Source: Flavobacterium ammoniigenes | GTDB taxonomy: Bacteria; Bacteroidota; Bacteroidia; Flavobacteriales; Flavobacteriaceae | Direction: 5' to 3' | DNA: 64,000 bases | NCBI RefSeq assembly: GCF_020886055.1 | Contig: NZ_AP025184.1 | Location: 1,798,001 to 1,862,000, forward strand | Part shown: positions 43,562 through 51,536 of the stretch, one piece after another | Position numbering within the stretch: position 1 is the first letter of the stretch | How the letters are laid out: the number at the start of each line of letters is the position of its first letter | The notes under the pieces: generated by a model | Databases searched by the model: none | Told to the model about the DNA's origin: nothing | The model's input: the letters and a program-made list of their open reading frames with translations, nothing else | Program-made: the position numbers and the translations under genes

Positions 43562-44241
43562 TTCCGCCCACTTACTTTAAAAATTCTGGTTATTCAATAG
43601 TTGAAGTTATCAAAAGTGTTGCTACCACCGAAAAGGTGGACGAAACAATTTCTACAGCACAAGTAATCCATTCTCCAGAAATTGTAGAAACTGCTACTGA
43701 GGTAGTTCTTGAAACACATACAACTATCGTTGAACCAATTGTAGAAGTGCCAAAGCCTAGTATTTCAAACGAAACCGAGGCGAAAGTTTCAGCACTCTCT
43801 TTATCGAGTATTCGAGCTAAAAAAGCTTTAGAGGAAAACTCCAAAACGTTTGTAAAAGAAACTGTTCATTTACCTACAGAACCATTCACGGAAACTGAAA
43901 TGTTATTACAATGGAATAAATATGCACAGCGTTTGGGCGACAAGGGGTACAAAATTATGGAATCCTTATTGCTAATCAATGATCCTGTTTTAGATGGAAC
44001 CCATATCACTATTGAATTACCTAATGAAGGATCCAAATTGGATTTTGAAAGTGAAAAATTAGGATTGTTGGGATACTTAAAAGGGCATTTACACAACCAC
44101 GATATTACAATTCAAGTAATTGTAAATGAAAGCTTTGAAAGCAAACGCAGCTTTAATGATCAAGATCGTTACAACCGTTTGCACCAAATCAATCCGAATA
44201 TTGAATTGTTAAAGTCAACATTTGGATTAGATATAACATAA
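43546..44241 (+). CDS. dnaX: DNA polymerase III tau-specific C-terminal part (-1 frame of dnaX)
   Basis: Continuation of DnaX in the -1 frame, beginning V-E-P-F-I-I-P-P-T-Y-F-K-N-S-G directly after the A-run. It has no convincing start codon of its own: the frame also runs upstream as nonsense overlapping the well-conserved DnaX collar region. The first 120 residues are a Val/Thr/Glu-rich linker; the last 110 (T-E-M-L-L-Q-W-N-K-Y-A-Q-R-L-G-D-K-G) form the globular tail typical of Bacteroidetes DnaX. In other bacteria the tau tail binds the polymerase and helicase. Expressed only if the -1 change at 43540-43546 happens, 231 residues. Confidence 0.8.
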   Translation, partial: VEPFIIPPTYFKNSGYSIVEVIKSVATTEKVDETISTAQVIHSPEIVETATEVVLETHTTIVEPIVEVPKPSISNETEAKVSALSLSSIRAKKALEENSKTFVKETVHLPTEPFTETEMLLQWNKYAQRLGDKGYKIMESLLLINDPVLDGTHITIELPNEGSKLDFESEKLGLLGYLKGHLHNHDITIQVIVNESFESKRSFNDQDRYNRLHQINPNIELLKSTFGLDIT

Positions 44242-44249
44242 ATAATTAG

Positions 44250-45140
44250 TTAGATATTTCCGTAGTACATGGCTTTCACAATTCCGTCAGCCAAACCAAT
44301 TTTAGGAACATATATATTTCTGGCACCACTCCATTTCATCGCATTCAAATAAATTCGAGTAGCAGGAATAATAACATCGGCACGATCTGAATTCAATCCT
44401 AATTCTGCAATACGTTGTTCGTAAGTTAATGAATTCAAGAAGGCATATTGCGAATTCATATAAATATACGACAGTGGTTTGTCTTGAGATTTTCCAGACA
44501 TTTTAAACAATTTATTGATATTTCCTCCGGAACCAATAAGTGTTACTTCTTCAAAATCGGCTGTATTGGTACGAATCCATTTTTCAATTTCATCCCAAAC
44601 CACTTCATGAACCATATCGTTCAATAAACGAACGGTCCCTGCTTTAAAAGAGCGAGAGACAATCATCTTACCATCTGAAAACAACGTAAACTCGGTACTA
44701 CCACCACCAACATCCACAAAAAGATAGGTTTTGTCCGTTTTGATCAAGCTGTGTAAATCACTAGAGGCAATGATTGCCGCCTCTTTTTTACCATCAATAA
44801 TTTCAATTTTTATTCCGGTTTTCTTTTTAATGATTTCTGTAACCTCTTTTCCATTATAAGCTTCACGCATTGCCGAGGTAGCAAATGCTTTATAATGCTC
44901 TACTTTGTGGACTTTCATTAATAGATTGAAAGCTTTCATTGCATCGCACATTCTATCGATATTCTCTTCAGAAATTTCACCAACCGTAAAAGCATCTTGT
45001 CCCAAACGAATAGGAACGCGAACTAGGGAACTTTTATTAAATTGGGTGTCTTTGCCATCTTGTTCAACAATATTGGCAATAAGCAATCGCATGGCATTGG
45101 AACCAATATCAATAGCGGCGTATTTTTTTATATTTAGCAT
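44250..45140 (-). CDS. Exopolyphosphatase (Ppx/GppA family)
   Basis: 296-residue ASKHA-fold phosphatase. Phosphate-loop start A-A-I-D-I-G-S-N-A-M-R-L-L-I, second motif F-V-D-V-G-G-G-S-T-E-F-T and I-G-S-G-G-N-I-N-K. It is the short form without the C-terminal HD domain of E. coli Ppx. Hydrolyses polyphosphate or pppGpp in known members. It follows ppk1 by 39 bases on the same strand, making a polyphosphate synthesis/degradation pair. Confidence 0.9.
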   Translation of the reverse strand: MLNIKKYAAIDIGSNAMRLLIANIVEQDGKDTQFNKSSLVRVPIRLGQDAFTVGEISEENIDRMCDAMKAFNLLMKVHKVEHYKAFATSAMREAYNGKEVTEIIKKKTGIKIEIIDGKKEAAIIASSDLHSLIKTDKTYLFVDVGGGSTEFTLFSDGKMIVSRSFKAGTVRLLNDMVHEVVWDEIEKWIRTNTADFEEVTLIGSGGNINKLFKMSGKSQDKPLSYIYMNSQYAFLNSLTYEQRIAELGLNSDRADVIIPATRIYLNAMKWSGARNIYVPKIGLADGIVKAMYYGNI

Positions 45141-45179
45141 TAAATCAAATCTAGGTAAAATTAGTTCAAGTAAGAGAAA

Positions 45180-47327
45180 TTAGTTTGACTCCCCCTCAGC
45201 TAACATATTTTTATAATAATTATAAGTTTCCAATTGTGCTCTGAAGACAGGTTTATTGCCTCGTTGTCGGTATTTGTTATCCAATAAATGCGAATGCAAT
45301 CTTGCTTTTACATTTCCTTGCCAACCTAAATCGAAATTGTCAATCAATTCTCTTTTAATATCTTCATCATAAATTGGACAGGTTACTTCTACCCTTCCGT
45401 CCAAATTACGAGTCATCAAATCGGCGGAAGAAATAAAAACTTCTGGATCGCCAGCATTACCAAAAATATATATTCGGGAATGTTCCAAATAATTATCTAC
45501 AATACTTATCGCTTCAATATTTTCGCTCATTCCAGGAATCCCAGGAATTAAAGAACAAATCCCTCTTACTTCTAATTTAATATTCACTCCAGCATTACTC
45601 GCTTCATACAATTTGTCTATCATTTCAATATCAGACAAACTATTCATTTTTAATTTCATATAGGTAGTCCTACCTTCTTTAGCATGAGCAATTTCTCTAT
45701 TAATGAGCTTATTAAATTTATTCCGAGTGAAATGCGGAGAGGTAATAATATGCTGATAATTGTAAATACGATAATTGATTTCAAAAAATTCAAATACTTT
45801 AGAAACGTCTTTTAGTATTTTTTGATGAGCTGTAAACAAGGTGACATCGGTATAGACCTTTGCAGTAGATTCATTAAAATTCCCTGTAGAAATAATACCA
45901 TAACGATGAATTTTATTGCCTTCTTGACGTTCAATCACGCAAATCTTTGAGTGCACTTTTAAACCTTTTACCCCAAAAATAAGCTCAATACCTTCCATTT
46001 GCATTTGTTCAGAGTAAAAGATATTACTCGCTTCATCAAAACGGGCTTGCAATTCAATTTGAACAGTTACTTTTTTTCCGTTTTTAGCGGCATTAATTAA
46101 TGAACTAATTATTTGAGAATTTTTAGCTAATCGATATAAGGTAATTTTGATAGAAGTCACTGCTGGATCTAATGCAGCTTCTCTCAAAAATTTAATCACA
46201 TAGGAATAGGATTGATAAGGTGCGCTCACCAAATAATCCTTGGCTGCAATTTTCTTCATTATATTTTCATCCAAACTCAAGCCTGGTAAAGGCAAAGGCG
46301 GATTGGTTTTATATAATAAGTCAAATCTTCCCAAGTTTGGAAAATCCATATAATCCCTTCTATTATGGTATTTCCCTCCAGGAATGATACTATCGGTAGC
46401 ATCAATTTTCATATTAGTTAAGAAAAAATCTAGGGTATCTTTGTCAATGTTTTGATCGTATATAAATCGAACTGGTTCACCAATTCTTCGATCTTTAACA
46501 CTCGATGCAATTTTTTCTAGCATACTTTTACTCAAGTCGCTATCGATATCCAACTGTGCATCTCGTGTGATTTTAATCATGTGCGCATCGACACTTTCAT
46601 AATCAAAAATGTCAAAAATTTTATTGAGATTCAAACGAAGAACGTCGTCAAGCATAATAACATATTGCTTTTCTCCTTCTGGGGGTAAAACCACAAAACG
46701 GTTGATTGTTTTTGGTATTTCAATTACCGCATAAAGTGTCTCTTTGTTGCTTTTATTTTTGATTTCCTTCGGACTTCTTTTTAATAAAGAACGTAAATTG
46801 AAAGTTTTCTTTTCTATTTCATCAGCCAAACCATTAATCACTAATTTAACAGCTAAATAACCCGAAGTGTCTTTTAAAACCGGGAAATGATCCAAATCAT
46901 TCAGGATGATAGTAACCAATTCTGGACTCACCTTTTGTACGAAAAAATCTTTTAAATACAATTCTTGAGCTGGGGTTACATCATTTTCATCAATGGTAAA
47001 GATGTTTTCTTTTTCTAAGCGAGCCTCAATATCATTCAATATTTCCAAACTCTCAGCTTGTTGATCAATTACAATCTCGGTAATATCATGTAATAACTGA
47101 CTGGATGAGATTCCGTTAAAGTATTTTTCACCCGAAATTCCAGTTAATGTCAATCGTCGAATAGCAGCAAAACGAACTCTAAAAAATTCATCTAAATTAT
47201 TGGAAAAAATTCCCAAAAATCGCATTCGATCCAATAAGGGAACCGTCACATCTCCTGCTTCTTGTAAAACTCTAGCATTAAAAGCCAACCAGCTTTTTTC
47301 TCTATCAATATATTTTTGTTGCAACAC
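45180..47327 (-). CDS. ppk1: Polyphosphate kinase 1
   Basis: Reversible polymerisation of ATP gamma-phosphate into polyphosphate. 715 residues. N-terminal domain start Y-I-D-R-E-K-S-W-L-A-F-N-A-R-V-L-Q-E-A; head domain; then catalytic C-terminal domains with I-E-L-Q-A-R-F-D-E-A-S-N and the phospho-accepting His in G-L-K-V-H-S-K-I-C-V. All main motifs are intact. Between sixA (5 bases upstream) and ppx. Membrane-associated in known cases. Confidence 0.96.
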   Translation of the reverse strand: MLQQKYIDREKSWLAFNARVLQEAGDVTVPLLDRMRFLGIFSNNLDEFFRVRFAAIRRLTLTGISGEKYFNGISSSQLLHDITEIVIDQQAESLEILNDIEARLEKENIFTIDENDVTPAQELYLKDFFVQKVSPELVTIILNDLDHFPVLKDTSGYLAVKLVINGLADEIEKKTFNLRSLLKRSPKEIKNKSNKETLYAVIEIPKTINRFVVLPPEGEKQYVIMLDDVLRLNLNKIFDIFDYESVDAHMIKITRDAQLDIDSDLSKSMLEKIASSVKDRRIGEPVRFIYDQNIDKDTLDFFLTNMKIDATDSIIPGGKYHNRRDYMDFPNLGRFDLLYKTNPPLPLPGLSLDENIMKKIAAKDYLVSAPYQSYSYVIKFLREAALDPAVTSIKITLYRLAKNSQIISSLINAAKNGKKVTVQIELQARFDEASNIFYSEQMQMEGIELIFGVKGLKVHSKICVIERQEGNKIHRYGIISTGNFNESTAKVYTDVTLFTAHQKILKDVSKVFEFFEINYRIYNYQHIITSPHFTRNKFNKLINREIAHAKEGRTTYMKLKMNSLSDIEMIDKLYEASNAGVNIKLEVRGICSLIPGIPGMSENIEAISIVDNYLEHSRIYIFGNAGDPEVFISSADLMTRNLDGRVEVTCPIYDEDIKRELIDNFDLGWQGNVKARLHSHLLDNKYRQRGNKPVFRAQLETYNYYKNMLAEGESN

Positions 47328-47332
47328 GTAAA

Positions 47333-47818
47333 TTATTTTAAATCTTTAGGAAAAATAGTTTTTAATATTCGCCCATTTTTAATGGAACTCCATTGGTCTT
47401 GTTCAAATTGAAGGGATACAAAACCAGAAGTAGGAACATTAGGCAGGACGTAATCTCCAAATTTATTAACAAAATTTGTAATAGCCTCGTTATGGCCAAA
47501 AAGAATAACAGTTTCGTAAAGATTATTACACGATTTAATAACTTTTTCCAATTGCAATTCATCAAAAGTGTATAAATCTTCTTTGTAAATTATATTCTCT
47601 ATAGGAAAGGATATGTTTTGTGCAAAAATAAGTGCCGTTTCAGAGGCTCTTTTTGCAATACTACTCCAAAGTAAAAATGTGTTAGGAATATAATTTGAAA
47701 TAGCAGAAGAAACTAAATGCGCATCTACAATTCCTCTTTGCAATAGCGAACGATCAACGTCTTGAAGTGGAGCTTCCCAACTGGATTTGGCGTGTCTGAC
47801 TAAAATTAGATTTTTCAA
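47333..47818 (-). CDS. SixA-like histidine phosphatase
   Basis: 161 residues, histidine phosphatase superfamily: L-V-R-H-A-K-S-S-W with the phospho-accepting H9, and the second catalytic His in V-I-L-F-G-H-N-E-A. The S-S-W after R-H-A-K is typical of SixA. It starts the sixA-ppk1-ppx cluster, so it may act on phosphohistidine or small phosphates in polyphosphate metabolism (inference). Confidence 0.9.
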   Translation of the reverse strand: MKNLILVRHAKSSWEAPLQDVDRSLLQRGIVDAHLVSSAISNYIPNTFLLWSSIAKRASETALIFAQNISFPIENIIYKEDLYTFDELQLEKVIKSCNNLYETVILFGHNEAITNFVNKFGDYVLPNVPTSGFVSLQFEQDQWSSIKNGRILKTIFPKDLK

Positions 47819-47949
47819 AATAGTGTAGCAATTTAAAGTTCAAATGATTTAAATAATCTTATACATTTCTTTACTACACAATTTACGAAAGTTTAAAACA
47901 CTAATTACATTTACTATTGATAAATTACTAACGCAAACCAAATTCAATC

Positions 47950-48594
47950 TTAGGGAGATAAACGATCAATTTTCCAAGAAAAATCAGACTGTGCTTGGTA
48001 TCGAATTCGATCATGAAGACGATTAGGTCTTCCTTGCCAAAATTCAACTTCAAGAGGGGTTACTAAAAATCCGCCCCAATGTTCAGGTCTAGGAATCACT
48101 ATCCCTTCAAAATCAGATTCTAATTGCTTTAGATTAGCTTCCAAATACTCTCTCGACGGCACTACCTCCGATTGGTTTGAAACTATAGCACCCAACTTAC
48201 TTCCGTCGGGTCTTGAAGCAAAATAATTATCCGAAATAATTTCAGCTGTTTTTTGAGCAATTCCTTTGATGATCACTTGACGTTCCATGCTATGCCAAAA
48301 AAAGGACAAACAAATATGTGGATTAGCAGTTATAGCTTTTCCTTTTTCGGAATTGTAATTGGTATAAAAAACAAATCCTTCTTCATTGAATTTCTTTAAC
48401 AAAACGACTCTCGATTTTGGAAATCCATCCAAACCAATTGTAGCAACAGTCATCGCATTGACCTCTTCGGTACCACCAAAATCCTCTACTTCATGAAACC
48501 AACGATTAAACAAATTAATCGGATCCCCAGGTATTGAAGTTTCTAACAATTCACTTTTATCGTAAGTTTTTCTGTAATCGCTTAAATCTTTCAT
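47950..48594 (-). CDS. pdxH: Pyridoxamine 5'-phosphate oxidase
   Basis: FMN enzyme making PLP. 214 residues with A-M-T-V-A-T-I-G-L-D-G-F-P-K-S-R-V-V-L-L-K (read as FMN-binding strands), F-Y-T-N-Y-N-S-E-K-G-K and the C-terminal F-W-Q-G-R-P-N-R-L-H-D-R-I-R-Y. Full length. 14 bases after rnz, probably one transcript with it. Confidence 0.95.
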   Translation of the reverse strand: MKDLSDYRKTYDKSELLETSIPGDPINLFNRWFHEVEDFGGTEEVNAMTVATIGLDGFPKSRVVLLKKFNEEGFVFYTNYNSEKGKAITANPHICLSFFWHSMERQVIIKGIAQKTAEIISDNYFASRPDGSKLGAIVSNQSEVVPSREYLEANLKQLESDFEGIVIPRPEHWGGFLVTPLEVEFWQGRPNRLHDRIRYQAQSDFSWKIDRLSP

Positions 48595-48608
48595 AAAAAT
48601 TTTATGTT

Positions 48609-49514
48609 TTACAATTCAAAGGTTTTCCCATCTTCTGCCAAAAGCACTTCAGGAAAAATAGTTTTTGCTTCTTCTTTAAATAAATCTATACTTTCGTATC
48701 GAGTAGAATAATGTCCTAAAATTAACTGTTTTGCATTAGCTTTCAAAGCAATTCGTGCCGCTTCTTTAGCAGTTGAATGTAAGGTTTTATTGGCTAAACT
48801 TACTTCTGATTCTAAAAAAGTAGATTCATGATATAGAATATCAACATTTTCGATAATTGGAATTATGTCTTCATGAAATACGGTATCAGAACAAAAAGCA
48901 TAACTTTTCGGTTCAATTGGATCAAATGTTAGAACAGAATTTGCAATCAATCTTCCGTCATCCAATTTAATATCTTTTCCGTTTTTAATTTTTTGATAGT
49001 AACAGCTCTCAATTTCATGATTCAGAACCGCATCCATATTCAATTTTCGTTCTCCCACTTTTTCTTGGAACAAAAAACCATTGGTATACACTCGATGTTT
49101 CAAAGGTATGGTTGTCACCAAAACTTTATCATCTTCAAAAACAACTTCACTTTCTTCCGATTCCAATTCGTGAAAATACAAACCGTAATTCGTCCATGAA
49201 TTAGACAATCTCAATTGTAAAATGATAATCTCTTTAATTCCTTTTGGCCCGTAAATATGTAAATCGGTGGTTCTACCCAACAAACTAAATGTGGAAATCA
49301 ATCCGATCAAACCAAAAAAATGATCCCCATGCAAATGGGAAATAAAAACCTGATTGATTTTAGAAAATTTTATTTTATTTTTTCGAAGCTGTACTTGAGT
49401 TCCTTCGCCACAATCAATCAAAAACATTCTGTTTTTAATCTCTAATACCTGGGAAGTTGGATTAGTAATTGTTCGTGGTGTAGCGGCATAACAGCCAAGA
49501 ATAGTAAGTTTCAT
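48609..49514 (-). CDS. rnz: Ribonuclease Z
   Basis: tRNA 3'-processing metallo-beta-lactamase-fold nuclease, 301 residues. Metal motif F-I-S-H-L-H-G-D-H (H60, H62, D64, H65); N-terminal G-x-x-A-A-T-P-R; C-terminal exosite region and late metal His in L-I-L-G-H-Y-S-T-R. Its start codon overlaps the last base of the preceding small gene, so translation is coupled. Confidence 0.94.
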   Translation of the reverse strand: MKLTILGCYAATPRTITNPTSQVLEIKNRMFLIDCGEGTQVQLRKNKIKFSKINQVFISHLHGDHFFGLIGLISTFSLLGRTTDLHIYGPKGIKEIIILQLRLSNSWTNYGLYFHELESEESEVVFEDDKVLVTTIPLKHRVYTNGFLFQEKVGERKLNMDAVLNHEIESCYYQKIKNGKDIKLDDGRLIANSVLTFDPIEPKSYAFCSDTVFHEDIIPIIENVDILYHESTFLESEVSLANKTLHSTAKEAARIALKANAKQLILGHYSTRYESIDLFKEEAKTIFPEVLLAEDGKTFEL

Positions 49515-49846
49515 TAAAATCCTAAATCGCGTTCAATTTCTTCCATCTCAATGATATCATGAGCTTCTAGAACCGAGGGTACTACCGTTAATTGTTCAGG
49601 AACCGCATTAAAATCAATTCCTTCAACAACAACGACAAATGATTTCTTGGATTTTTTGTAAAGCTTAGCCAATGGAAGCACTAATTTCAAATCAGCAAGA
49701 GTGATCGAATTATTATGAGATAAATCAAGTATTATATTATGCGTTTCAAAAGAAGGGTTAGATTGCGACACTTTGTCTAAAAATGACGTAAAATCTCCCT
49801 GAGTATCCTTGATAGTTATGGTATGGCCTTTTTGATCAACTTTCAT
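49514..49846 (-). CDS. Small STAS-like protein coupled to rnz
   Basis: 110 residues, cytosolic. Alternating strands and helices (H-T-I-T-I-K-D-T-Q-G-D-F-T-S-F-L, N-I-I-L-D-L-S-H-N-N-S-I-T-L-A-D-L, F-V-V-V-V-E-G-I-D-F) resemble a STAS or STAS-like fold. It overlaps rnz by one base and is upstream of it, so a role with tRNA 3' processing is possible; some flavobacterial genomes label such proteins ribonuclease Z, which the sequence does not support because it has no metal motif. Function unknown. Confidence 0.75.
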   Translation of the reverse strand: MKVDQKGHTITIKDTQGDFTSFLDKVSQSNPSFETHNIILDLSHNNSITLADLKLVLPLAKLYKKSKKSFVVVVEGIDFNAVPEQLTVVPSVLEAHDIIEMEEIERDLGF

Positions 49847-49907
49847 AAATAGGAAATATAAAACTGAAATAGTTTATTAAATTATAAATCAAGTTTGTAA
49901 CAATGAA

Positions 49908-50834
49908 CTATTGTATTTTAGACGCCAAAAGGTAGATCACTGCCATTCGTATCGCTACACCATTTTCAACTTGGTCTAGAATAACAGATTGTTGTGAGTC
50001 GGCAACATCACTCGTAATTTCAACTCCACGATTGATTGGTCCAGGGTGCATGATGACAATCTCTTTATTGAGCGAATCCAATAGCTTTTTATCTACTCCA
50101 TATTGTTGTGCGTATTCTCTTGTGGAAGGAAAATAATTCACATCCATTCGCTCATTTTGAACGCGTAACATATTAGCTACATCACACCATTCAAGTGCTT
50201 TACGTAAATTAGGCTCAACTGTTACTCCAAGTGATTCAATGTGTTTCGGAATTAAAGTTTTAGGACCGCAAACTTTTACTTCTGCACCTTGCATTTGCAA
50301 AGCATAGATGTTAGATAAGGCTACTCGAGAATGTAAAATATCTCCAACAATTACCACTTTTTTTCCAGCAACATCTCCTAGTTTTTCACGAATCGAATAA
50401 CTATCAAGTAAAGCTTGTGTAGGATGTTCATGTGCTCCATCTCCCGCATTAACAATACTAGCTTTTACATTTTTGGATAAAAAATAAGCTGCTCCAGGGT
50501 TAGCATGTCGCATGACTACCATATCCACTTTCATGGAAAGTATGTTATTTACAGTATCTATAAGGGTTTCTCCTTTTTTAACTGAAGATTGTGCAGCCGA
50601 AAAACTAATTACATCAGCTGACAAACGTTTTTGGGCTAATTCAAAAGAAAGTTTGGTTCGGGTACTGTTTTCAAAAAAAATATTAGCAATGGTAATGTCT
50701 CGCAAAGAAGGAACTTTCTTAATAGGTCTATTGATAACTTCCTTAAAATGATCAGCGGTTTCAAAAATTAAGTCAATATCATTGTTGTTGATATATTTAA
50801 TTCCTAATAAATGATTTACGCTTAATTCTTTCAT
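49908..50834 (-). CDS. pyrB: Aspartate carbamoyltransferase catalytic subunit
   Basis: Committed step of pyrimidine synthesis. Carbamoyl-phosphate motif F-F-E-N-S-T-R-T-K-L-S-F-E (S57 to T60), H-P-T-Q-A-L-L-D and H-P-G-P-I-N-R-G-V-E-I. 308 residues, full length. No pyrI regulatory gene beside it. Follows pyrR by 35 bases. Confidence 0.96.
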   Translation of the reverse strand: MKELSVNHLLGIKYINNNDIDLIFETADHFKEVINRPIKKVPSLRDITIANIFFENSTRTKLSFELAQKRLSADVISFSAAQSSVKKGETLIDTVNNILSMKVDMVVMRHANPGAAYFLSKNVKASIVNAGDGAHEHPTQALLDSYSIREKLGDVAGKKVVIVGDILHSRVALSNIYALQMQGAEVKVCGPKTLIPKHIESLGVTVEPNLRKALEWCDVANMLRVQNERMDVNYFPSTREYAQQYGVDKKLLDSLNKEIVIMHPGPINRGVEITSDVADSQQSVILDQVENGVAIRMAVIYLLASKIQ

Positions 50835-50869
50835 TTTTCTTTACAATTATATATTAATGAAGGCTGCTT

Positions 50870-51409
50870 TTAATTTGTAATTAAATAAACACCATCTTCT
50901 CCATCATTTTCTTTCCAACACACTTTTACTTTTTCATTATTGATTGCATCGACCTGTCTACCTCTATAATCAGGTTGTATCGGTAAATTACGGCTAAAAC
51001 GTCTGTCAATCAAGACCAACAATTCAATTTCAGACGGTCTTCCAAAAGATTGAATAGCAGTTAAAGCGGAACGAATACTACGCCCAGTAAACAAAACGTC
51101 ATCAATAAAAATGACTTTTTTATTTTCTACTATAAAGTTGATATTGGTTTTATTAGCCTCCAAAGGTTTTTCGGTTCTACGGAAATCATCTCTAAAAAAA
51201 GTGATGTCTAAATAGCCTAAGGTAATTGCAGGGGTTTGGTATTCTTTTTCTAAAATTTCTTTCAAACGTTCTGCCAAGAAAACGCCTCTAGGCTGAATCC
51301 CTACAAGAATAGTATCTGAGAAATCTAAGTGTTTTTCAATTAATTGACAAGCCAAACGATGTAGTATGATAGTAACTTCTTTTGCAGTAAGTAATACTTT
51401 TTGACTCAT
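50870..51409 (-). CDS. pyrR: PyrR-type phosphoribosyltransferase (pyr regulator / uracil phosphoribosyltransferase)
   Basis: 179 residues with PRPP-binding motif V-I-F-I-D-D-V-L-F-T-G-R-S-I-R-S-A and V-G-I-Q-P-R-G-V-F-L-A-E-R-L, both PyrR hallmarks. ATG 51409 is chosen: upstream codons to 51514 would encode a hydrophobic 35-residue extension lying across the promoter and terminator. In Firmicutes PyrR controls transcription attenuation by binding pyr leader RNA; here the leader is only about 20 bases and holds no attenuator, so enzymatic activity or another control is more likely. Directly upstream of pyrB. Confidence 0.92.
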   Translation of the reverse strand: MSQKVLLTAKEVTIILHRLACQLIEKHLDFSDTILVGIQPRGVFLAERLKEILEKEYQTPAITLGYLDITFFRDDFRRTEKPLEANKTNINFIVENKKVIFIDDVLFTGRSIRSALTAIQSFGRPSEIELLVLIDRRFSRNLPIQPDYRGRQVDAINNEKVKVCWKENDGEDGVYLITN

Positions 51410-51433
51410 GGTAAAGTGTAATGTTTGGTTGGG

Positions 51434-51441
51434 CAAATATA
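51434..51441 (-). promoter_or_regulatory. -7 box (TATATTTG) of pyrR-pyrB
   Basis: Exact TAnnTTTG on the minus strand, 25 bases before the pyrR start. No TTG at the proper distance. Confidence 0.45.
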
Positions 51442-51490
51442 CAAATTCTGTTTTATGATTGATAATTAAAAACAACAGAAATAAATATCC

Positions 51491-51522
51491 AAAAAAAAAG
51501 CCTTGAAAATTCAAGACTTTTT
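51491..51522 (-). terminator. Terminator of the ABC-F gene
   Basis: Minus-strand stem AAAGTCTTGA/TCAAGGCTTT (one U-G pair), 4-base loop, followed by nine T. It ends the ABC-F transcript just before the pyrR promoter. Confidence 0.8.
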
Positions 51523-51536
51523 AATTTATTTACAAA

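Noticed and set aside
50870..51514. PyrR with a hydrophobic 35-residue extension
   Set aside because: The extension crosses the promoter and the ABC-F terminator; PyrR homology begins at M-S-Q-K-V-L-L.
51410..51536. PyrR-type RNA attenuator upstream of pyrR
   Set aside because: The hairpin there ends the upstream ABC-F gene and lies before the pyrR -7 box, so it is not in the pyr leader.
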